Shown here piece by piece: positions 1-4,591 of a DNA stretch of 5,714 nucleotides (position 1 is the first letter of the stretch; each line of letters begins with the position of its first letter). Origin of the DNA: Alphaproteobacteria bacterium (GTDB lineage: Bacteria > Pseudomonadota > Alphaproteobacteria > SHNJ01); contig CANGQU010000056.1 of the NCBI GenBank assembly GCA_947456345.1, forward strand, positions 1 to 5,714. Direction: 5' to 3'. Under the pieces are notes generated by a model that did no database searches, was not told the DNA's origin, and was given only the letters and a program-made list of their open reading frames with translations. The position numbers and the translations under genes were made by a program.

Positions 1-182
1 AAGGCGTTTCGATAATCGCGATCATCGACCGCATGCCGAGCGTTTTGCACGGCCGCTTTTTCCGGATCGAGCGAGGTAATCCTGGGATCCACCACCCAGA
101 AAACATAAGCCAATACCAGCACCGCGCCGAAAAATGCGATGAAGCGGGTTTTATTGGCCTCGGTTGTAGGCGACATCAGCAT
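1..182 (-). CDS. Membrane-anchored protein of unknown function, N-terminal fragment
   Basis: I do not recognise the family. The frame is open from an ATG at 182 to the left edge of the window (60 complete codons), so only the N-terminus is visible. It has a short polar N-terminus with KTR at residues 11-13, then one hydrophobic segment at about residues 14-31 (FIAFFGAVLVLAYVFWVV). A polar, charged stretch rich in Asp and Arg follows. This is the layout of a signal anchor or uncleaved signal peptide with the rest of the protein in the periplasm. The start at 182 overlaps the last base of the upstream peroxidase stop (TGATG), and GGGAG at 193-197 lies 10 bases before it. An in-frame ATG at 176 is possible but is 16 bases from that motif. 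The overlap implies translational coupling to the peroxidase. A role in envelope redox or stress defence would be a guess from position alone. Confidence 0.75.
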   Translation of the reverse strand, partial: MLMSPTTEANKTRFIAFFGAVLVLAYVFWVVDPRITSLDPEKAAVQNARHAVDDRDYRNA

Positions 183-766
183 CAGGAATTTTCTCCCAAT
201 GCGGCGATCACCGCCGCGCGCAGTTTTTCCGCATCCGGCTTGGTAAAGGACGAAAAGCTTTCGCGCAAGCGGCCATCGCGGCCGATCAAATATTTATAAA
301 AATTCCATTTCGGTTTGCCGCCCTTTGGTTCGGCTGCGAGCCAACGGAACAATGGCAGCGCATCTGCGCCCAAGACCTTGCTTTTTTCCGTCATTGGAAA
401 ATTGATATTGAAATTCACTTCGCAGAATTTTTTAATTTGCGAATTATCGCCCGGCTCTTGGCCCATAAAATCGTTGGACGGCACGCCCAGCACTACCAAT
501 CCCCGGTCTTTGAATTCATCGTATAACGCTTGTAGGCCGCTATATTGCGGGGTGAAACCGCATTGCGAGGCGGTATTAACCAGCAGCACCACGCGCCCCT
601 TGAAATCGCCCAGGTTTAATGGCTTACCCTCGATACTGGTGAGGGTGAAATCATAAAAATCTTTTTGCTCAGCGCTATATGCCTCACCGCCGCGCAATAG
701 CGAAAAAATCATCATGCCATAGAGCATGATTTCCGGTTGCAGCAATTTAGCGGCCAGCATTTTCAT
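182..766 (-). CDS. gpx: Glutathione peroxidase family protein (Cys type), probably exported
   Basis: This is a 194-residue thioredoxin-fold peroxidase of the glutathione peroxidase family, which reduces hydrogen peroxide and organic hydroperoxides using thioredoxin or glutathione. The peroxidatic cysteine is Cys69 in NTASQCGFTPQY, encoded by TGC, so this is not a selenoprotein. The other catalytic positions are present: Gln103 in MGQEPG, and Trp154-Asn155 in KWNF. Cys115 in IKKFC sits where the resolving cysteine of thioredoxin-dependent members lies. The usual FPCNQF motif reads VPSNDF, so its cysteine is Ser97. Residues 1-32 extend beyond the core domain and contain a short hydrophobic run (about 13-24) followed by GGEAYSAEQ. 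I read this as a signal peptide cleaved near residue 31 or 32, giving a periplasmic enzyme. The ATG at 766 overlaps the EVE stop by 4 bases (ATGA), with GGGG 7 bases upstream. Other in-frame ATGs (codons 3, 14, 18) leave the export signal uncertain. Confidence 0.93.
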   Translation of the reverse strand: MKMLAAKLLQPEIMLYGMMIFSLLRGGEAYSAEQKDFYDFTLTSIEGKPLNLGDFKGRVVLLVNTASQCGFTPQYSGLQALYDEFKDRGLVVLGVPSNDFMGQEPGDNSQIKKFCEVNFNINFPMTEKSKVLGADALPLFRWLAAEPKGGKPKWNFYKYLIGRDGRLRESFSSFTKPDAEKLRAAVIAALGENS

Positions 767-1191
767 CGTTTTGCCCCAAGCGGTTTATACCCGCCCATTT
801 TACACAGTGTTTGCCATTCCTGCCCGCTGATGGGCATCACCGACAAGCGCGATTGTTTTAACAAAGGCAGATCACGCAAGGCAGGGATAGTTTTAATTTC
901 GGCCAAGCCTATGGGTTGCGGCATGGGGACGGGTTTGCCTACATCAACCATGACGAATTTCCCGCTCGCATCCGATGGATCGGGATAGGCGGTGCGTAAA
1001 ATTTCAACGACGCCCACAATTTCCCGCCCGGTATTGGAATGATAAAAAAAAGCCAGATCGCCCGGCTGCATCGCCCGCAAATTATTGGCCGCTTGGTGGT
1101 TGCGCACACCGCTCCAAGCCGTGCGGCGGTCTTGTTGCATTTGCGCAAAAGAATAGCTGTCCGGTTCGGATTTAAGCAACCAATAGGCCAT
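763..1191 (-). CDS. EVE domain-containing protein
   Basis: This 142-residue protein is almost entirely one EVE domain (formerly DUF55; related to human thymocyte nuclear protein 1 and to YTH/PUA-like folds). It begins with the family signature MAYWLLKSEPDSYS. This is followed by AWSGVRNHQAANNLRAM (residues 25-41), GDLAFFYHSN (44-53), the IVGVVEI strand and AYPDPSD. The aromatic residues and VRN motif are conserved parts of the family's ligand pocket. EVE domains are known or proposed to bind modified bases in DNA or RNA; the ligand here cannot be told from sequence. Length matches stand-alone bacterial members. The start is fixed by the N-terminal signature, although no strong Shine-Dalgarno is visible. 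It lies 41 bases after gpsA and overlaps the peroxidase start by 4 bases, so it is probably co-transcribed with tsaD and gpsA. In several alphaproteobacteria a small YCII-domain gene lies between gpsA and the EVE gene; there is no room for one here. Confidence 0.94.
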   Translation of the reverse strand: MAYWLLKSEPDSYSFAQMQQDRRTAWSGVRNHQAANNLRAMQPGDLAFFYHSNTGREIVGVVEILRTAYPDPSDASGKFVMVDVGKPVPMPQPIGLAEIKTIPALRDLPLLKQSRLSVMPISGQEWQTLCKMGGYKPLGAKR

Positions 1192-1232
1192 GGCTCGGTT
1201 ATGCCACCCTGGGCCGAAATTGGCAATCGGGC

Positions 1233-2201
1233 TTATACCCCCTCGGCCTTGAACGGACGGCTGAGCAGGCTTTGTATTGCTGCAACCACGCTGTGCCCGC
1301 CGGATAAAATCCCCGCCGTAGCGCCGATAATCGGCACCTCGATGCCATGGCGCGCGGCCAATTCCGCCGCCGCTTGCGCGGTTTTGATGCCTTCGATGGT
1401 GCTGCCAATCGCGGCAATAGCGTTCTGTGCGGCTTGCCCCTGGCCCAGGGCCAAGCCAAAACGGTAATTGCGCGATTGGGTCGAATAACAGGTCAGCATT
1501 AAATCCCCAACTCCGGAAAGGCCCATCATCGTTGCCGCCTGTCCGCCCACCGCCGCAGAAAGGCGCGTCATTTCCACCAAGCCGCGGGTGACGACACTGG
1601 CCCGCGCGTTTTCGCCCAAGCCCATGCCAATCACGATGCCCGAGGCGATGGCCAATACGTTTTTCAACGCCCCACCCATGCCGACGCCGATTGGATCGGC
1701 GCTGTAATATGGCCGGAACCGATCATGGCCCAAGGCGCGCACCCAATTATGACCGATCGTTTCGTCGGCGGCAGCAATAGTTGTGGCGGTTGGTAAATTC
1801 AAAGTTATTTCGGATGCGAAATTAGGACCTGAAATCAAGGCGACTGGATGCGCTGGGGCAATGGCGGCAAAAATCTGCTGCGGTAATAAATCGGTAGTGG
1901 CTTCCAGCCCCTTGGCCGCAATCAGCAAAGGTTGTCCTGATAGCGAAACGGTATCGATGCTTTGCCAAAACGACCTTAGATTCTGCGTCGGGATGGCTAA
2001 CACCCAAGCAGCAGCATCACGCATCGCGGCCATATCGTTGCAAACATGAATTGGTTGTTGCGCCAGGATTTGTTGCGTGGATGGATCAATCGTGCGGCGG
2101 CCATATAATTGCACCGACCGCCCAGCACGCGCCAGGGTCAAAGCCAAGGCCACACCCCAAGCCCCCGCCCCAATCACGCCGATATTTTGCCATGGCTGCA
2201 T
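1233..2201 (-). CDS. gpsA: NAD(P)-dependent glycerol-3-phosphate dehydrogenase
   Basis: This 322-residue cytosolic enzyme interconverts dihydroxyacetone phosphate and sn-glycerol 3-phosphate, supplying the backbone of phospholipids. The N-terminal Rossmann fold carries IGVIGAGAWG (residues 7-16), the dinucleotide-binding glycine motif. AAKGLE (95-100) and SGPNFASEI (124-132) follow. The catalytic lysine is Lys180 in GGALKNVLAIASG. The C-terminal helical domain shows GENARASVVTRGLVEM (196-211), GLSGVGDLMLTC (227-238), SRNYRFG and STIEGIKTA. All core motifs are intact, so the enzyme should be active. One oddity is that the segment between LYGR and the DMAAM helix (about 33-60) is roughly 12 residues shorter than in E. 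coli GpsA and lacks the usual Asn...LP.v..P stretch. The ATG follows the tsaD stop by 2 bases, with AAGGA at 2207-2211 giving a 5-base spacing, so translation is probably coupled to tsaD. Confidence 0.97.
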   Translation of the reverse strand: MQPWQNIGVIGAGAWGVALALTLARAGRSVQLYGRRTIDPSTQQILAQQPIHVCNDMAAMRDAAAWVLAIPTQNLRSFWQSIDTVSLSGQPLLIAAKGLEATTDLLPQQIFAAIAPAHPVALISGPNFASEITLNLPTATTIAAADETIGHNWVRALGHDRFRPYYSADPIGVGMGGALKNVLAIASGIVIGMGLGENARASVVTRGLVEMTRLSAAVGGQAATMMGLSGVGDLMLTCYSTQSRNYRFGLALGQGQAAQNAIAAIGSTIEGIKTAQAAAELAARHGIEVPIIGATAGILSGGHSVVAAIQSLLSRPFKAEGV

Positions 2202-2203
2202 GC

Positions 2204-3256
2204 TTATCCTTCGCTTTCTGTGGGGACGGTCATTTCAGATAGCGGCCAACGCGGCCGGGTCGTCACGATTTGCTCGCCGCCCTGACCCAAACGCAAGCGC
2301 TCGATCCCAGCCCAGGCCATCATCACCGCATTATCGCCACACAGGGATTGCGGCGGGACCAGTAATCGCCAACCCAATTGGGCGCAAGTATCGGCCAAAG
2401 CGCCGCGCAGATATTGATTCGCGGCCACACCGCCCGCGATGGCGAATTGTTTTATACCCACCCGCCCGGCCGTTGCATCGACCATAGCGATGGCATTATG
2501 CAAACGATCTTGCAACATCCGCCCAACCGCACTTTGAAACGCGGCGGCCAGATCGGCGATATCTTGGGGCGAAAGCGGTTGGGGCAGGCGCAAGGCGGTT
2601 TGCCGCAAAGCTGTTTTTAATCCTGACAAAGACATCTCGCAACCGGCGCGGCCCAATAGCGGCACCGGCAAAGCAAAGCGCAAGGGATCGCCAGCGCGCG
2701 CGGCGTTTTCCAATGACGGCCCGCCCGGTTGCGGCAGGCCCAAAATTTTTGCCGCTTTATCGAACGCTTCGCCCACCGCATCGTCCAGCGTACCGCCCAA
2801 CAAGCGGTATTTGCCCACCGCTTCGATCCATAAAAATTGGCTGTGCCCACCGGATACCAATAATAACAAGTATGGAAATTCGATCCCATCGCTAAACCGG
2901 GGGGTCAGCGCATGCCCCTCGAGGTGGTTAAGCGCCAATAACGGCTTGTCCCAAGCCAGAGCCAGCATTTGCCCGTAAGTTGCGCCAACCAGCAAGCCGC
3001 CGATCAGCCCCGGCCCAGCCGTCACCGCGATGGCGGCCAAATCCTCTGGCCGCGTTTGGGCTTGTTGCATGGCCGCGCGCGCCAGGTCGGGCAGAATTTG
3101 CAAATGCGCGCGCGCCGCCAGTTCGGGTACGACGCCGCCATAGGCCCGATGCTCTGCCCATTGGCTGCGCAGCAATTGCGAATGAATGACGCGGCTTTGA
3201 TCCACAATCGCCACCGCTGTTTCATCGCAAGAGGTTTCAATACCCAAGACGCGCAT
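2204..3256 (-). CDS. tsaD: tRNA N6-adenosine threonylcarbamoyltransferase
   Basis: This Kae1/TsaD/Qri7 family protein transfers threonylcarbamoyl from TC-AMP to A37 of tRNAs reading ANN codons. It works with TsaB and TsaE in the cytoplasm; TsaC makes the TC-AMP. I take the ATG at 3256 as the start (350 residues). It sits 5 bases after AAGGGG and gives the canonical MRVLGIETSCDET. The GTG two codons upstream (3262) overlaps that motif. With this start the metal-ligand histidines are His111 and His115 in NHLEGH, the same numbers as in E. coli. The third ligand is Asp308 in CGDNAVMMAWAG. Other family blocks are GGVVPELAARAH (40-51), TAGPGLIGGLLVG (79-91), LLLVSGGHSQ (131-140), DDAVGEAFDKAAKILGL (158-174), AIAGGVAANQ and the C-terminal TRPRWPL. 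Length and motifs are complete, so it should be functional and probably essential. It is the first gene of the minus-strand operon and diverges from the Mic60 gene. Confidence 0.98.
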   Translation of the reverse strand: MRVLGIETSCDETAVAIVDQSRVIHSQLLRSQWAEHRAYGGVVPELAARAHLQILPDLARAAMQQAQTRPEDLAAIAVTAGPGLIGGLLVGATYGQMLALAWDKPLLALNHLEGHALTPRFSDGIEFPYLLLLVSGGHSQFLWIEAVGKYRLLGGTLDDAVGEAFDKAAKILGLPQPGGPSLENAARAGDPLRFALPVPLLGRAGCEMSLSGLKTALRQTALRLPQPLSPQDIADLAAAFQSAVGRMLQDRLHNAIAMVDATAGRVGIKQFAIAGGVAANQYLRGALADTCAQLGWRLLVPPQSLCGDNAVMMAWAGIERLRLGQGGEQIVTTRPRWPLSEMTVPTESEG

Positions 3257-3261
3257 CAACA

Positions 3262-3267
3262 CCCCTT
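3262..3267 (-). promoter_or_regulatory. Ribosome binding site deciding the tsaD start
   Basis: On the minus strand AAGGGG ends 5 bases before the ATG at 3256. Its last base is the first base of the GTG at 3262, so the GTG cannot use it. This supports the shorter, family-typical N-terminus. Confidence 0.7.
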
Positions 3268-3274
3268 GCCCGCT

Positions 3275-3430
3275 TCATCGGGCTGGGTGGAAAATTGCCG
3301 CCACGCACACTGTGTCGCCTTGGTCATGCGCGGCATGATGCGCGGTCATGGCCATGAAATCAAGGGGTTGCTGCCAGGCGCGCGATCCGATACTCTGGCG
3401 GTCTGGATAAAGCGATTTTCCCTTTGCCAT
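3275..3430 (-). CDS. Possible small protein upstream of tsaD (51 codons, unrecognised)
   Basis: An ATG at 3430 is preceded by GGGGG (3437-3441) with a 6-base spacing. The frame runs 51 codons to a TGA at 3275-3277, 18 bases before the tsaD start. The product has a basic N-terminus (MAKGKSLYPDRQ), Trp19, a His-rich centre (TAHHAAHD) and ends IFHPAR. It has no membrane segment or family signature that I know. The same frame stays open upstream to 3763 through the Mic60 gene, which shows that open frames arise easily here. It also crosses the best tsaD promoter candidate. It could be a real small gene or leader peptide, but chance is at least as likely. Confidence 0.2.
   Translation of the reverse strand: MAKGKSLYPDRQSIGSRAWQQPLDFMAMTAHHAAHDQGDTVCVAAIFHPAR
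3322..3356. repeat. Cluster of short interleaved direct repeats and a palindrome
   Basis: Within 35 bases, GGTCATG occurs at 3322-3328 and 3344-3350 (22 bases apart, about two helical turns). ATGCGCGG occurs at 3326-3333 and 3338-3345 (12 bases apart). The perfect 10-base palindrome CATGGCCATG lies at 3347-3356. The cluster overlaps the -10 element and spacer of the tsaD promoter candidate, as an operator might. The repeats are short and could be chance in GC-biased sequence. Confidence 0.4.
3335..3363 (-). promoter_or_regulatory. Candidate sigma70-like promoter for the tsaD operon
   Basis: Reading the minus strand, TTGATT (3363-3358) is followed after exactly 17 bases by CATCAT (3340-3335). 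That gives 4/6 matches to each of the TTGACA and TATAAT consensus hexamers. Transcription would begin near 3328, leaving a leader of roughly 70 bases before tsaD. The spacer contains the palindrome CATGGCCATG and part of a direct repeat, so a regulator could bind here. This is a by-eye match only. If it is the sole promoter, the small ORF at 3275-3430 could not be translated from this transcript. Confidence 0.35.
3368..3396 (+). promoter_or_regulatory. Weak candidate promoter for the Mic60-hemY transcript
   Basis: TTGCTG (3368-3373), 17 bases, then TACTCT (3391-3396) gives only 3/6 matches to each consensus hexamer. It is placed back to back with the tsaD promoter candidate and would leave a leader of about 50 bases before the ATG at 3453. 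GCCAG (3373-3377) and CTGGC (3395-3399) form a short inverted repeat over the same stretch. It is the best plus-strand candidate I see in this gap, but a weak one. Confidence 0.18.
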
Positions 3431-3452
3431 CTTATTCCCCCACAGGTGCGAC

Positions 3453-4502
3453 ATGACCGAGACGAGCGCGAAAAAACCTTCCCTGGCTAAAAAGATGCTG
3501 GCATTTTTTATGTTGTTGGTATTCGTGCTCATCGGTGCCGGGGTCGTGTTGTACGCACGGCAGACGCAAACTGAATCCAAGCCCAGCGTGGCCAAACCGT
3601 TGGCCGATCTTATTGATCCAGCCCCGGATTCGAACACACCTAGCGACAAAGCCGGGCTGAATTTACCCGCGCCGATTTTGGGCGAAGATACCCATGATGC
3701 AGATTTGGCCGACAACGCAATGACGGGCTTGGATCTTGCACCCCCGCTTGAGAGCGCGACCACCCCCCCGGTGTTACCGCCAAGCGGCGAGCTTGCTCTG
3801 GCCGAGGCCAGGACAAATCAGGACCTAGCGGCGAAAATTAGCGATTTGCAAAAAGACGTGCTGCAACTGATGGAAAAAAACGCCGCGCTGACGGCAACGG
3901 TAGAGACGTTACAACACAAAGCGCAGGAAGGCGTCCGGCGCGACCTGGCGCTTTTGTTGGCGGCTAATCACCTGCAAGCCGTCTGGCAGCGTCCGAACGG
4001 ATTCAACAAAGAGCTGGAATTGTTGGAAAATCTGGCCTTGGGCGATATTGAATTGCTGGCAATTGTCGCCAAAATCACCCCGGCCGCACAAAATGGATTA
4101 CCCAGCCCTACGGAGCTGCAAACTTCTTTTGCCGCGATTGCCGCCAACGCCGCGCAGCAACAATCGCGCACGCACAGCAAAAAGTGGGTAGAATCTTGGG
4201 CAGGGCAAGGCAGCATGATCGCCGAGGTGTGGAGTGCTGTTGCCAGCCTGGTAACTATTCGCCGCACCGGCGGTCCAACCGACGATCCGCTGGAGCGTTC
4301 CTTGCAAAGCATCCAAGCTGCGCTGGATGCGCAACAATGGTCACAGGCAGCAAACGCGATCCGCGATTGGCCTCAGGAATGGTTCACCGCCGAGGCGGGC
4401 GAATTATCGGAGCGGCTGGAAATCCGTGCCGATGCCGAAAACGCGATGTGGCAATTGCAGGAGTTGATCGTGCGGCGGGTCAGCCAGCCCGTAACCAATT
4501 AA
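3453..4502 (+). CDS. mic60: Mitofilin/Mic60-like inner-membrane protein (COG4223 type)
   Basis: This 349-residue protein has the Mic60 layout. A basic N-terminus (AKKPSLAKK) precedes one membrane segment at about residues 15-34. A Pro/Asp/Thr-rich linker with low-complexity stretches (TTPPVLPP) spans about 40-112. A coiled coil covers about 112-158, with heptad-like Leu/Ile spacing in AAKISDLQKDVLQLMEKNAAL. The C-terminal helical domain (about 160-349) shows FNKELELLENL, LAIVAKITPAAQNGLPSP, a basic-Trp stretch (SKKWVESWAG), TIRRTGG and the terminal IRADAENAMWQLQ. Alphaproteobacterial Mic60 is the homologue of the mitochondrial cristae-junction protein and shapes intracytoplasmic membranes. 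The C-terminal domain would be periplasmic. The linker evolves fast, so the call rests on architecture, the C-terminal pattern and the hemY neighbour. The ATG has only a weak AGGTG upstream. In many relatives hemC and hemD come directly before this gene; here only a 196-base gap separates it from divergent tsaD. Confidence 0.85.
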   Translation: MTETSAKKPSLAKKMLAFFMLLVFVLIGAGVVLYARQTQTESKPSVAKPLADLIDPAPDSNTPSDKAGLNLPAPILGEDTHDADLADNAMTGLDLAPPLESATTPPVLPPSGELALAEARTNQDLAAKISDLQKDVLQLMEKNAALTATVETLQHKAQEGVRRDLALLLAANHLQAVWQRPNGFNKELELLENLALGDIELLAIVAKITPAAQNGLPSPTELQTSFAAIAANAAQQQSRTHSKKWVESWAGQGSMIAEVWSAVASLVTIRRTGGPTDDPLERSLQSIQAALDAQQWSQAANAIRDWPQEWFTAEAGELSERLEIRADAENAMWQLQELIVRRVSQPVTN

Positions 4503-4591
4503 TCGCCACGCGCTTACAGGCGGCAGCCGGTTTTTCCAGGCGGTGAGTATCGATTCCGCCACGCCGTGCCGCACATCCCAGAGGAGCACGC
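4503..4591 (+). other. Gap between the Mic60 gene and hemY
   Basis: These 89 bases contain two copies of CAGGCGG (4517-4523 and 4537-4543). They also allow a weak 5-base stem, GGCGG (4539-4543) with CCGCC (4556-4560). There is no T-run after the stem, so I do not call a terminator and expect read-through into hemY. No gene is visible on either strand. Confidence 0.5.
4581..4586 (+). promoter_or_regulatory. Strong ribosome binding site for hemY
   Basis: GAGGAG lies 5 bases before the ATG at 4592. This fixes the hemY start and argues against an overlapping plus-strand frame that begins at 4543. Confidence 0.75.

Noticed and set aside
556..564. Possible selenocysteine codon at the peroxidase active site
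   Set aside because: The active-site codon on the minus strand is TGC, a normal cysteine codon, so no selenocysteine insertion is needed.
1039..1467. A 142-codon plus-strand open frame antisense to the EVE gene and gpsA
   Set aside because: It is a shadow of two clearly identified genes, with a Cys/Ala/Pro-rich product and no family signature.
2969..3490. A 173-codon plus-strand open frame antisense to the tsaD start
   Set aside because: It mirrors tsaD codons for most of its length, overlaps the Mic60 start in another frame and shows no domain. Its gap portion has no hemC or hemD motif.
3275..3763. A 162-codon minus-strand open frame across the tsaD/Mic60 gap
   Set aside because: Its first two thirds are antisense to the Mic60 gene, with a low-complexity Ser/Ala/Gly product. 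Only the part from the ATG at 3430 is kept, as a low-confidence small ORF.
4539..4560. Possible terminator hairpin GGCGG...CCGCC before hemY
   Set aside because: The stem has only five pairs with a 12-base loop and no following T-run. It also lies just before a strong hemY ribosome binding site.
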